DNA of 64,000 nucleotides from Lachnospiraceae bacterium (GTDB lineage: Bacteria > Bacillota > Clostridia > Lachnospirales > Lachnospiraceae): assembly GCA_016283575.1 (NCBI GenBank), contig JAEEND010000018.1:186001-250000 (forward strand), in the 5' to 3' direction. The notes under the pieces are model-generated. The model did no database searches and was not told the DNA's origin. It worked only from the letters and a program-made list of their open reading frames with translations. This document shows positions 19,187 through 27,981 of this stretch, one piece after another; position 1 is the stretch's first letter; every line of letters starts with the position of its first letter. A program made the translations under genes and the position numbers.

Positions 19187-20350
19187 ATGAAAAAACTCAC
19201 AAAGTTAGTAAGCCTCGTACTTGCTACTGCTCTCTTTGCAGGCACACTTGCAGGCTGTGGCGCAGGCGGTGCTAAGACATCTGCCAACGGAGACACATTT
19301 AAGATCGGAGCAATCGGACCCCTTACCGGCGGTGCTGCAATTTATGGTAACGCAGCTATCAACGGCGCACAGATCGCCGTAGATGAAATCAACGCTAATG
19401 GCGGTATCAACGGATTCCAGGTTGAATTCAGAGCTGAAGATGACGTACATGATGCAGAAAAGTCCGTTAATGCATACAACTCTCTTAAGGACTGGGGCAT
19501 GCAGGTTCTTGCAGGTACAGTTACCACAACACCCTGTATCGCAGTTGCTGAAAAGTCTTCCGCAGACGGAATGCTTCAGGTAACTCCTTCCGCTTCTTCA
19601 ACAGAAGTAATCGTTAATGACAACGTATTCCAGACATGTTTCACAGATCCCGCACAGGGAACACTTTCCGCTGACTACATCTCAGCACACTTTGCAGATG
19701 CAAAGATTGGCGTTATCTACAACAGCCAGGAAGTATATTCCACAGGTGTTCGTGACACATTCGTAGCTGAAGCAGCCAAACTTGGTCTTGAAATCCTTGT
19801 AGAAGAAGCTTTCACCAACGAAACAAACACTGACTTCACTACTCAGCTTCAGAAATGTAAGGATGCAGGCGTAGACCTTATCTTCTATCCTTACTACTAT
19901 CAGGAAGCTACAACAATCTTAACAGAAATGAACGACATGGATTATGATGCACAGCTTTTCGGTGTTGACGGTCTTGACGGTATCCTTACAGTTGAAGGTT
20001 TTGATTTATCCCTCGCTGAAGGCGTATATCTTCTTACACCTTTCATCGCTGTAGCTGATTCTTCCAAGGATTTCGTAAGCAAGTATCAGGAAAAGTTCGG
20101 CGAAGTTCCCAACCAGTTCGCAGCTGACGGATATGATACAGTTTATGTTATCAAGGCAGCTCTTGAAGCAGCTAATGCAACACCTTCAATGTCTGCAAAA
20201 GAAATCGGTGATGTTGCGATCCCTGCAATGACAACCATTTCCGTAAACGGTTTAACAGGTTCCAACATGACATGGCTTGCTTCCGGTGAAGTATCCAAGG
20301 ATCCCCAGGCTGTAATCATCAAAGACGGTGCTTACGCAGCTGTTGAATAA
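19187..20350 (+). CDS. livK: Branched-chain amino acid ABC transporter, substrate-binding lipoprotein LivK
   Basis: A 387-residue type I periplasmic-binding-protein fold with a lipoprotein signal: hydrophobic segment and lipobox LAGC at about residues 22-25. After cleavage it is anchored outside the membrane. The mature part opens with FKIGAIGPLTGGAAIYG, the classic leucine/isoleucine/valine-binding start, and contains TVTTTPCIAVAEKS and the VNAYNSLKDWG region. GGAGGAATTAATT precedes the ATG. It is first in a complete transporter operon; a hairpin after it probably raises its level over the downstream genes. Leu/Ile/Val is the default substrate, but related receptors bind other amino acids. 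Confidence 0.93.
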   Translation: MKKLTKLVSLVLATALFAGTLAGCGAGGAKTSANGDTFKIGAIGPLTGGAAIYGNAAINGAQIAVDEINANGGINGFQVEFRAEDDVHDAEKSVNAYNSLKDWGMQVLAGTVTTTPCIAVAEKSSADGMLQVTPSASSTEVIVNDNVFQTCFTDPAQGTLSADYISAHFADAKIGVIYNSQEVYSTGVRDTFVAEAAKLGLEILVEEAFTNETNTDFTTQLQKCKDAGVDLIFYPYYYQEATTILTEMNDMDYDAQLFGVDGLDGILTVEGFDLSLAEGVYLLTPFIAVADSSKDFVSKYQEKFGEVPNQFAADGYDTVYVIKAALEAANATPSMSAKEIGDVAIPAMTTISVNGLTGSNMTWLASGEVSKDPQAVIIKDGAYAAVE

Positions 20351-20369
20351 TTATTTAAGGATTCAATCA

Positions 20370-20396
20370 GTGGGCAGACAAAATCTGCCCACTTTT
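20370..20396 (+). terminator. Partial terminator (attenuator) between livK and livH
   Basis: GTGGGCAGA/TCTGCCCAC with a 5-nt loop is followed by TTTT. Its place after the binding-protein gene and inside the operon suggests leaky termination or protection of the livK message. Confidence 0.8.
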
Positions 20397-20462
20397 CCTA
20401 TTTATAATGTGTTATAATTTTCTATGGTTATTTCACAAAGCGGTCATTGGAAGGAGTTTTTT

Positions 20463-21344
20463 ATGAATTTTCTGACATACCTTATAAACGGTATCAGTCT
20501 CGGAAGTGTATATGCCATCATAGCTCTCGGTTATACCATGGTTTATGGTATAGCAAAGATGCTTAACTTCGCCCATGGCGATGTTATCATGATCGGCGCA
20601 TACGTAGTTTATCTTGCAATCAATCAGGCAGGATTAAATCCCATCCTTGCCATAATCATTTCAATCGTTATATGTACCATTTTAGGTATTACCATTGAGC
20701 GAATCGCTTATAAGCCCTTAAGAGGAGCAGCATCCCTTGCGGTGCTCATTACCGCTATCGGTGTCAGCTATTTCCTTCAGAATTTCGCTCTTCTGGTTTT
20801 TGGCGCAAATACAAAATCCTTTACATCGGTCATTACGTTGAGTCCCATAAAGCTCTTTGACGGAAGGCTTTCGATTTCCGTTACCACCATCGTAACAGTG
20901 GTTGTGTGTATCTTGATCATGGTGGGACTTACACTTTTCATAAATAAGACAAAAGCAGGACAGGCAATGCTCGCCGTTTCCGAAGATAAGGACGCGGCCC
21001 GGTTAATGGGTATTAATGTCAATGCAACAATCTCCCTTACCTTTGCCATAGGTTCCGGACTTGCTGCCATTGCAGGTGTGCTCTTCTGTTCGGCATATCC
21101 CACTCTTACTCCCTACACAGGCTCCATGCCCGGTATCAAAGCTTTCACCGCTGCGGTATTCGGTGGTATCGGTTCCATTCCCGGAGCATTGATAGGCGGT
21201 ATTCTTTTAGGTGTTATCGAAATATTGGGACGAGCTTATATTTCTTCCCAGCTTTCCGATGCCATCGTATTCACGGTTTTGATAATAGTGCTTCTTGTTA
21301 AGCCTACAGGTATCCTTGGCAAGAAGATCAATGAAAAAGTATAA
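20463..21344 (+). CDS. livH: Branched-chain amino acid ABC permease LivH
   Basis: A 293-residue inner-membrane permease with about eight hydrophobic helices. It contains the LivH features NFAHGDVIMIGAYV near the N-terminus and AFTAAVFGGIGSIPGALIGG near the C-terminus, the coupling region for the ATPases. The ATG at 20463 was chosen because GGAAGGAG precedes it; an upstream ATG in the same frame has none. It pairs with LivM to form the channel. Confidence 0.95.
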   Translation: MNFLTYLINGISLGSVYAIIALGYTMVYGIAKMLNFAHGDVIMIGAYVVYLAINQAGLNPILAIIISIVICTILGITIERIAYKPLRGAASLAVLITAIGVSYFLQNFALLVFGANTKSFTSVITLSPIKLFDGRLSISVTTIVTVVVCILIMVGLTLFINKTKAGQAMLAVSEDKDAARLMGINVNATISLTFAIGSGLAAIAGVLFCSAYPTLTPYTGSMPGIKAFTAAVFGGIGSIPGALIGGILLGVIEILGRAYISSQLSDAIVFTVLIIVLLVKPTGILGKKINEKV

Positions 21345-21354
21345 GGAGGCCGAA

Positions 21355-22440
21355 ATGCTTAAATTTAAAAACATGAAAAAAAGTACGAAAGAGCCTCTTA
21401 TAACAATCGGGGTTTTGGTTTTAGTATATCTTGTAATACAGTTACTTATTTCTTTAGGAGCCGTATCCAGTCTTATGCAGGGTATCCTTGTTCCCGTATG
21501 TGTTTATTCCCTTGCAGCCATCGGTCTTAATCTGTGCGTAGGCTATCTTGGTGAATTATCCTTGGGACATGCAGGCTTTATGTGTGTGGGCGCTTTCTTC
21601 GGAACCACCGCATCAAAGCTTTTATCAGATTATATTAAGAGTGACATTCTTTTATTCATCATCGCATTCTTAATCGGTGTTATTATGGCGGCGATTTTCG
21701 GATTCTTAATCGGTATTCCGGTACTGAGACTCCGTGGCGACTATCTTGCCATCGTAACTCTTGCTTTCGGCGAGATCATTAAGAACATCGTAAATGTTAT
21801 TTATATTGCCAAGGATAAGGACGGTCTTCACTTTGCATTCGGTGATTCCAAGAATCTTGTGTCCGATCCCGAAACATCACAGTGGATAGTAAACGGTCCT
21901 CAGGGACTTGCGAGGATCCGCCATTTATCTTCTTTTACCCTTGGAATAATCCTTATCATCATTACACTTTTGATAGTATATAATTTCGTAAATTCACGCA
22001 CCGGGCGCGCTGTAATGGCTATCAGAGATAACCGTATCGCCGCTGAATCAATCGGTCTTAACATTACAGGTTACAAGCTTCTTGCTTTTACCATTTCCGC
22101 AGCAATAGCAGGCGGTGCCGGAGTGTTATATGCTCATAACCTTTCAACGGTAACAGCCACCAGCAGTAACTTCGGTTACAACCAGTCCATCATGATCCTG
22201 GTATTTGTGGTTCTCGGCGGTATCGGCTCCATTCCCGGATCCATTGTGGCAGCTACCCTCCTTACGATACTTCCGGAAGCCCTCCGCGGTCTCTCCGACT
22301 ACAGAATGCTTATTTATTCCATCGTATTGATTGTAGTAATGATCTTTACATGGTCACCCAAGCTTAAGGTCGTTCGCGAAGAATACTCGCTTAAGCGCTT
22401 TATTGAAAGAAGGAAGGAGGCACGCAGCAATGGAAAATAA
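21355..22440 (+). CDS. livM: Branched-chain amino acid ABC permease LivM
   Basis: A 361-residue permease with about ten hydrophobic segments. Typical LivM motifs are present: LSLGHAGFMCVGAFFG, the EAA-like RAVMAIRDNRIAAESIGL loop, and VFVVLGGIGSIPGSIV. The ATG at 21355 follows AAGGAGG by five bases and lies 10 bp after livH. The 3' end overlaps livG by 11 bp, indicating coupled translation. Confidence 0.95.
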   Translation: MLKFKNMKKSTKEPLITIGVLVLVYLVIQLLISLGAVSSLMQGILVPVCVYSLAAIGLNLCVGYLGELSLGHAGFMCVGAFFGTTASKLLSDYIKSDILLFIIAFLIGVIMAAIFGFLIGIPVLRLRGDYLAIVTLAFGEIIKNIVNVIYIAKDKDGLHFAFGDSKNLVSDPETSQWIVNGPQGLARIRHLSSFTLGIILIIITLLIVYNFVNSRTGRAVMAIRDNRIAAESIGLNITGYKLLAFTISAAIAGGAGVLYAHNLSTVTATSSNFGYNQSIMILVFVVLGGIGSIPGSIVAATLLTILPEALRGLSDYRMLIYSIVLIVVMIFTWSPKLKVVREEYSLKRFIERRKEARSNGK

Positions 22441-23200
22441 TACTCCCATGCTTAAAGTTACGGATCTGTCCATTTCCTTCGGCGGTCTTCGCGCTGTTGA
22501 TGAATTTAATGTAACCATCAACAAAGGCGAGCTCTACGGCCTCATCGGACCTAACGGTGCCGGAAAGACCACTGCTTTTAACCTTCTTACAGGTGTTTAT
22601 AAGCCTGACCAGGGACGTATTATCCTTGACGGCAAGGAAATTACCGGAAAAAGCAATATTGAGATAAATAAGGCAGGAATTGCCAGAACCTTCCAGAACA
22701 TAAGACTTTTTAAGGATTTAACCGTTCTTGATAATGTTAAGGCGGGTCTTCACAATTCCTATGACTACAGCACTCTCACGGGAATCCTGCGCCTTCCCAA
22801 GTTCTTTAAGGTTGAAAAAGAAATGGATAAGCGCGCTTTGGAATTATTGAAGGTATTCGATCTTGATAAAGAAGCTTCTTTTAAGGCTTCCAATCTTCCC
22901 TACGGTAAACAACGTAAGCTTGAGATTGCAAGAGCTCTTGCCACCAATCCGAAGCTCCTGCTCCTTGATGAGCCGGCTGCAGGCATGAATCCCAATGAAA
23001 CAAAAGAACTCATGGAGACAATTTCTTTTGTCAGAAAAGAATTTGATATGACCATTCTTTTGATCGAACATGATATGAAGCTTGTGTCCGGTATCTGCGA
23101 GCGCCTTACGGTCCTTAATTTCGGCCGTGTACTGGCAGAAGGTCCCACACAGGAAGTACTTAAAAACCCTGAAGTTATCACCGCATATCTGGGCGAATAG
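22430..23200 (+). CDS. livG: Branched-chain amino acid ABC ATPase LivG
   Basis: A 256-residue ABC ATPase. Walker A is GPNGAGKTT, the Q-loop lies in FQNIRLFKDLTV, Walker B is LLLLDEPAAGMNP, and the switch His is in LIEHDMKLV. The signature segment reads LPYGKQRKLEIARAL, the usual LivG variant of LSGGQ. The ATG at 22430 (GGAAGGAGG nine bases upstream) was chosen over one nine codons earlier. It forms a heterodimer with LivF. Confidence 0.95.
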   Translation: MENNTPMLKVTDLSISFGGLRAVDEFNVTINKGELYGLIGPNGAGKTTAFNLLTGVYKPDQGRIILDGKEITGKSNIEINKAGIARTFQNIRLFKDLTVLDNVKAGLHNSYDYSTLTGILRLPKFFKVEKEMDKRALELLKVFDLDKEASFKASNLPYGKQRKLEIARALATNPKLLLLDEPAAGMNPNETKELMETISFVRKEFDMTILLIEHDMKLVSGICERLTVLNFGRVLAEGPTQEVLKNPEVITAYLGE

Positions 23201-23211
23201 GAGGCTTTAAA

Positions 23212-23922
23212 ATGGCTATGTTAGAGATTAAAGACCTGGAAGTTCACTACGGTGTCATTCAGGCAATAAAGGGAATAAGCTTTGAAGTTGAAAAGGGTGA
23301 GGTTGTTGCCCTGATCGGTGCCAATGGCGCAGGCAAGACCACCACTCTCCATACAATAAGCGGACTCATTACTCCCACAAAGGGTACAGTTACCTTTGAA
23401 GGAAAAGATATTACAAAGATCCCCGGTCATAAGATCGTATCCATGGGTATGGCTCATGTACCTGAAGGAAGACGTGTCTTCCAGGAACTCACGGTTTTAC
23501 AGAATCTTAAGCTTGGTGCTTACACAAGAAAAGATAAAAAAGAACTGGATGAAACACTTAAGACAGTATATAAGCGTTTCCCCAGACTTGAAGAAAGAAA
23601 GAACCAGTTAGCAGGTACTCTTTCAGGTGGCGAACAGCAGATGCTTGCCATGGGCAGAGCCCTTATGTCCCACCCTTCCATCATCTTAATGGACGAGCCC
23701 TCCATGGGCCTCTCTCCCATTTTTGTTAATGAGATATTTGATATAATTAAAGAGGTAAGTGCTCAGGGTACAACGGTTCTTCTGGTAGAGCAGAATGCGA
23801 ATAAAGCCCTCTCCATTGCAGACAGAGCCTATGTACTTGAAACCGGTAACATCGTATTAAGCGGCAATGCTAAGAGCCTTTTAAACGATGATGCCATTAA
23901 GAAAGCATATCTTGGGGAATAA
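23212..23922 (+). CDS. livF: Branched-chain amino acid ABC ATPase LivF
   Basis: A 236-residue ABC ATPase. Walker A is GANGAGKTT, the signature is LSGGEQQMLAMGRAL, Walker B is SIILMDEPSMGLSP, and the switch His is replaced by Gln in LLVEQNAN, as is usual for LivF. It completes the LivKHMGF transporter, with TAGGAGG before the ATG, 11 bp after livG. Confidence 0.95.
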   Translation: MAMLEIKDLEVHYGVIQAIKGISFEVEKGEVVALIGANGAGKTTTLHTISGLITPTKGTVTFEGKDITKIPGHKIVSMGMAHVPEGRRVFQELTVLQNLKLGAYTRKDKKELDETLKTVYKRFPRLEERKNQLAGTLSGGEQQMLAMGRALMSHPSIILMDEPSMGLSPIFVNEIFDIIKEVSAQGTTVLLVEQNANKALSIADRAYVLETGNIVLSGNAKSLLNDDAIKKAYLGE

Positions 23923-23938
23923 TGCCGGAGGTTTAAAC

Positions 23939-24565
23939 ATGAAAAAATTCGTAATTACAATCGCAAGACAGTTCGGCAGTGGCGGACGTACCATCGGCCA
24001 GATGCTTGCCCGTGAACTGGGTGTTGAATATTATGATAAAGATCTGATCATCAAGGCATCCGAAGAAAGCGGCATAAACATGCGTCTCTTCGCTAACTCC
24101 GATGAACATTCCGTAAGAAAATTCTTTTCACGCTTCAGAAAAAAGAATTACGGTGGCGAGGTACTTGATCCCTCCAGCAGCAACTTTACTTCCGAGGAAA
24201 ACATCTTTAATTACCAGGCAAAGATCATAAGAGACCTGGCAGATAAGGAATCCTGTATAATAATCGGCCGGGCAGCCGATTACATATTACGTGACCGTGA
24301 TGATGTATTAAGCGTGTTCGTACATGCTCCCAAGGAATTTTTAATGGAGCAGGCAGGTAAAAAGATTTCAAAGACCGGCAAGGAACTTGAAAAATATATC
24401 ACCGGAATTGATAAAGAAAGAGCTTCTTATTACAAGATTCATACGGGTCGCGACTGGACAGATGCAAGAAACTACGATCTGTGCCTTGATTCATCGAAGC
24501 TTGGCTTTGAAAAGTGCGTAGAAGAAATAAAAGCATATAAGGAAGTAAGATTTAAAGAGGATTAA
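23939..24565 (+). CDS. Cytidylate kinase-like family protein
   Basis: A 208-residue P-loop protein of the cytidylate-kinase-like family. It opens with ITIARQFGSGGRTIGQ, where GSGGRTIG takes the P-loop position but lacks the usual GKS/GKT lysine. It continues with YYDKDLIIKASEESG and SCIIIGRAADYILRD. Family members occur widely in Firmicutes and often sit beside transporter genes; their substrate is not established. The ATG at 23939 follows CCGGAGG, 16 bp after livF, so it belongs to the liv message. Nucleotide kinase activity is inference. Confidence 0.8.
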   Translation: MKKFVITIARQFGSGGRTIGQMLARELGVEYYDKDLIIKASEESGINMRLFANSDEHSVRKFFSRFRKKNYGGEVLDPSSSNFTSEENIFNYQAKIIRDLADKESCIIIGRAADYILRDRDDVLSVFVHAPKEFLMEQAGKKISKTGKELEKYITGIDKERASYYKIHTGRDWTDARNYDLCLDSSKLGFEKCVEEIKAYKEVRFKED

Positions 24566-24605
24566 GATTTTCGGAAATTAAGCCGATATAAATTTTACAC
24601 GGAAG

Positions 24606-24650
24606 GACTTATAAGCGAAGGGATTCACCAAAGCTTGTAAGTCTTTTTTT
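24606..24650 (+). terminator. Terminator of the liv operon
   Basis: GACTTATAAGC/GCTTGTAAGTC (one wobble pair) encloses a 16-nt loop and is followed by seven T residues. It follows the cytidylate-kinase-like gene. The remaining bases up to 24751 hold no other clear feature except the ribosome site of the next gene. Confidence 0.85.
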
Positions 24651-24751
24651 GTGTAGGCCTGTAAGATAATATGCCGCTTATCTTCTGCCTTCGGTAATGG
24701 TAATGTATTTTACATTACTTTATTAATCATACCCAAAAAGGAGGTAAATAC

Positions 24752-25816
24752 TTGAAAATCGATTCCTACAACATAGGAATGGAATCCGAAAGAAATTTCA
24801 CACGCAAGACGCAAAGACATGAAACACTTAATCAGTCCTTCTTATCCTATTCGGGATTCACTAATCCTGACGAGGAGCTTACGGAGGATCAAGAAGGTGC
24901 ATTAAACACCCTCTCCGATCAGACATCGGTGGATGATGCTTTTTTATCTTTAAATTCAAAGATTCGGGCAAGAGAAATCACATCGGTTGATGATGCCCGC
25001 AATGAATTTAATAAGCTTCATCACATGATGATGCAGGAAATTCTCGCACTCCTCACGGGGATTAAGCCAAGAAGAGATACTTCCTGCATTAATTCGCAGA
25101 ATGACCTGACGGGATATGCAACGTCGGGAATAAGCAATCTCACCATGAGCGTATCCCATGTTTCCATCGAAGAATGGGTGGAAGAAACGGAAACCACAAG
25201 CATGAATGCCGAGGGCATTGTGAAAACCTCAGACGGCCGTGAAATAGGTGTAAATTTAAATATCTACATGACAAGGTCTTTCTCCGCGCATTATAAAGAA
25301 GAAATATCCATGGCGGATCTTTCATTGATCGACCCCCTGGTCATTAACTTTGATACTGATGCTGCCAGGTTAAATGATATGACCTTCTTATTTGACCTTG
25401 ATGCTAACGGCACTGAAGAAGAAATACATGGCCTTGCGGCAGGTTCAGGTTTCCTTGCGCTTGATAAGAATGAAGACGGCATGATCAATAACGGCTCCGA
25501 ACTCTTCGGCACCGGATCCGGTAACGGCTTTAAGGACTTAAAGAAGTATGATTCCGACGGTAACGGCTGGATCGATGAAAATGATACGGTTTTCGACAAG
25601 CTTAAGATCTATACTAAGGATTACGACGGTCGCGACGTTCTTTACACTCTTAAGGATATGGATATCGGCGCCATCTATTTAGGCTACTCTCCTACGGAAT
25701 TCTCACTTAATGATCTACGCGACAATTCTACGGGAGGGATCATCCGTAACACAGGTTTCTTTTTACGGGAAGACGGCTCCGCAGGAACAATTCAGCATGT
25801 AGATTTTGCTTCATAA
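24752..25816 (+). CDS. Hypothetical protein with EF-hand-like calcium motifs
   Basis: A 354-residue protein of unknown function. It starts at TTG, chosen for AAAAGGAGG seven bases upstream. Residues 1-110 are polar and helical. Residues 130-200 are beta-prone. Residues about 208-310 contain Asp/Asn/Gly-rich loops: DLDANGTEEE, DKNEDGMINNGSELFG and DSDGNGWIDEND, matching EF-hand or dockerin-like calcium loops. The DKN..GSELFG..GF..L..YDSDGNGWID layout also occurs at the ends of some RTX-type and clostridial hypothetical proteins. No signal peptide or membrane helix is visible, so export, if any, would be non-classical. It lies between two terminators and is monocistronic. Confidence 0.75.
   Translation: MKIDSYNIGMESERNFTRKTQRHETLNQSFLSYSGFTNPDEELTEDQEGALNTLSDQTSVDDAFLSLNSKIRAREITSVDDARNEFNKLHHMMMQEILALLTGIKPRRDTSCINSQNDLTGYATSGISNLTMSVSHVSIEEWVEETETTSMNAEGIVKTSDGREIGVNLNIYMTRSFSAHYKEEISMADLSLIDPLVINFDTDAARLNDMTFLFDLDANGTEEEIHGLAAGSGFLALDKNEDGMINNGSELFGTGSGNGFKDLKKYDSDGNGWIDENDTVFDKLKIYTKDYDGRDVLYTLKDMDIGAIYLGYSPTEFSLNDLRDNSTGGIIRNTGFFLREDGSAGTIQHVDFAS
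24825..24855. other. No separate feature: start region context of the EF-hand-like gene
   Basis: Nothing independent of the coding sequence was found here; the alternative downstream ATG at about 24779 lacks a ribosome site, which supports the TTG start at 24752. Confidence 0.3.
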
Positions 25817-25823
25817 AAATCAC

Positions 25824-25855
25824 AAAGGCCTCGGCAAACTGCCGGGGCCTTTTTT
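25824..25855. terminator. Bidirectional terminator between the EF-hand-like gene and pnuC
   Basis: A stem AAAGGCCTCGGCA/TGCCGGGGCCTTT with a 3-nt loop is followed by a T-run on the plus strand, with T-rich sequence also on the minus strand. It serves both convergent genes. Confidence 0.85.
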
Positions 25856-25894
25856 CTTGTATTCTTTCACGCCTTGCTGACATGATCCGGAGAA

Positions 25895-26683
25895 TTATTT
25901 CATCTCTACGGATTCATTTTCATTAATGTATTTTGACCATTTAATAAGACCATAGGTGGTATTTGTTAAGTAACCGATCTTATATACAAGTAAAATCCAC
26001 TGATGGGAAATAATGTTTACGACTGTTTCAATAAAGATGTATAAATACCATGTCCACCAGGATTCTCTGGATCTGAAGAACATTAAGATACCGTCTATAA
26101 TACTCATGATACTTAAGCAGGCATCAAGATAAGCAACTATTACAAGGATCTTATCACTTGAATAGAAATCCGTATCAGGGCTGTATTTTGCAACAAGATA
26201 TCCGATACCGAGAGTCCATACAGCGGTGAGAACAAAGATTAAAACTGTCTGCCAGGTCTTAAGTCTTCTTACTACGGTAACATTCTTATCTCTCTTATCC
26301 TTAAAGCGGTTCCACTGGAAGAATCCGAGTGTATGAGCAGGTATCCAGTAAAACATTGCCACTGCAAGGGATGCAAATCTTACACGAAGAATTATCATTG
26401 TGACGATCTCTATTACTTCTACGGCATTATAGATCAAGAATGCCCATCTGTTCTGCTTTGAAAATAAAAGCTCACAGAGAAGACCGATAAGTACGTCAAA
26501 AACATAAAGTAAGGTGATGACCCATCCTGATACGCCGTTGGCATCATCTTCGGGAAGGATAATTGCCAAAGCTACCGTAAGTAAAAGCATGGAAAGCATC
26601 CACCATTTTTCATAGGTGGAAAAATAATTTTTAAGACGCACAAATACGCTTGCCTTTTCTGTATTAAGTTGTGTTTCGTTCAT
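25895..26683 (-). CDS. PnuC family vitamin transporter
   Basis: A 262-residue membrane protein with about seven to eight hydrophobic helices. PnuC features are present: FYWIPAHTLGFFQWNRF in the middle, the YLDACLSIMSIIDGILM helix, and the C-terminal YKIGYLTNTTYGLIKW signature. PnuC proteins let nicotinamide riboside (others thiamine or riboflavin) diffuse in and rely on intracellular phosphorylation for trapping. The substrate here is not certain. The start lies one base after the stop of the methionine gamma-lyase-like gene, suggesting translational coupling. Confidence 0.85.
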   Translation of the reverse strand: MNETQLNTEKASVFVRLKNYFSTYEKWWMLSMLLLTVALAIILPEDDANGVSGWVITLLYVFDVLIGLLCELLFSKQNRWAFLIYNAVEVIEIVTMIILRVRFASLAVAMFYWIPAHTLGFFQWNRFKDKRDKNVTVVRRLKTWQTVLIFVLTAVWTLGIGYLVAKYSPDTDFYSSDKILVIVAYLDACLSIMSIIDGILMFFRSRESWWTWYLYIFIETVVNIISHQWILLVYKIGYLTNTTYGLIKWSKYINENESVEMK

Positions 26684-26684
26684 T

Positions 26685-27941
26685 TTAAATGTGTCCTTTC
26701 ACCTTGGAAAGCGCCGACATTATAGAGAGCTTTCCGGTTTCATATGTTAAGCCTCCCTGAAGGAAAATGGTGTAAGGGCTTACAACGGGGCCGTCACAGC
26801 TAAGCTCTATGGTTGAGCCCTGTGAAAAGCAGCCTGCTGCCATAATCTCATTATGAGGATATCCGGGCATTTCGCAGGGAACTGCCTCATAAAAAGAATC
26901 CACGGGAGAAGCCTGCTGAAGAGCATTGCAGAACATAACCTGCGCTTCTTCAGAAAGCAGATTAAATCTCTGAATAGTATCGCTTCTCTTCTCGTAGTAT
27001 CTAGGTACGACCTCCGATACACCCATTTTTTCAAGCATATAGCTTGCGAAGGTCATGACCTTTAAGGCATTTGAAACCGTATGGGGTGCCATGAAAAGAC
27101 CTTTAAGGAATTTAAGATTCTGGTTATAGTTGGCGCCTAAGTACTTTCCCATACCGGGGGAAGTAAGTCTGTCGGCAACCTGTGCGATAAGATCTTCTTT
27201 TCCTGCAATATAACCTCCGGAAGTAGCTATGCCGCCTCCGATGTTATGCATAAGTGAACCCGCGATAATGTCAACGCCCACCTCCGTAGGCTCTTTCTTC
27301 TCGACAAATTCACCGTAACAGTTATCACACATGATAATTATATTTTCATCAATGCTCTTAATAACAGAGCATACTTTTTCCATCTTTTCGATAGAGATAC
27401 CACGACGAAGACTGTAACCGCATGAACGCTGAATTTCAACGAGCGTAATGCCGCCTTTTTTAACGCGTTCTTCTATTTTTTCATAGTCAAAGTCGTCATT
27501 TACAAGGTCTATTTCCTCGTATTTAACGCCGTTACGCATCAGTGATAAGGGGCTGTCACCTCTTATTCCCATAATCTCCTGGAGGGGATCGTAGGGTGTT
27601 CCGGAAATTGCAAGAACAGTATCACCGGGATGAAGCAGACCTGAAAGAGTAAGATAGATCGCATTGGTACCTGACATGATCTGAGCTCTTACAAGAGCAT
27701 CCTCTGCACCCAGGGCTTTCGCGAAAATACGCTCGATCTTATCTCTTGCCTCATCAAAGAAAGCATAGCCGTTTACTTCCTGAAAATCCTGGTAGGCTAC
27801 GTTATTTTCAATAAATGCTTCGAGAACCTTTTTGGAATTATAAAGGGCTGTATCCTCTATTGCCGCGTAGTACTCACGTAAAACGCCTTCGGCCTCCATG
27901 CCCATTTTTAATATTTCATCATCAAAATATAAGCTGCTCAT
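26685..27941 (-). CDS. Methionine gamma-lyase family / aluminium-resistance-type PLP protein
   Basis: A 418-residue fold-type I PLP-enzyme homologue. Family features include FDEARDKIERIFAKALGAE, VRAQIMSGTNAI, EIQRSCGYSLR and CDNCYGEFVE (Asp of the PLP-pyridine contact). In characterised relatives, as I recall the family, the Schiff-base lysine sits in GSLIKNPGGG. Here the segment reads GSLMHNIGGG with His232 at that place. If the alignment is right, the protein cannot form a normal internal aldimine. It lies between a MATE exporter and PnuC. The name refers to family only; activity is doubtful. Confidence 0.85.
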   Translation of the reverse strand: MSSLYFDDEILKMGMEAEGVLREYYAAIEDTALYNSKKVLEAFIENNVAYQDFQEVNGYAFFDEARDKIERIFAKALGAEDALVRAQIMSGTNAIYLTLSGLLHPGDTVLAISGTPYDPLQEIMGIRGDSPLSLMRNGVKYEEIDLVNDDFDYEKIEERVKKGGITLVEIQRSCGYSLRRGISIEKMEKVCSVIKSIDENIIIMCDNCYGEFVEKKEPTEVGVDIIAGSLMHNIGGGIATSGGYIAGKEDLIAQVADRLTSPGMGKYLGANYNQNLKFLKGLFMAPHTVSNALKVMTFASYMLEKMGVSEVVPRYYEKRSDTIQRFNLLSEEAQVMFCNALQQASPVDSFYEAVPCEMPGYPHNEIMAAGCFSQGSTIELSCDGPVVSPYTIFLQGGLTYETGKLSIMSALSKVKGHI

Positions 27942-27981
27942 TTTTTATTATTACCTCATAGTTTCGTATCAAAAGCGGAAA

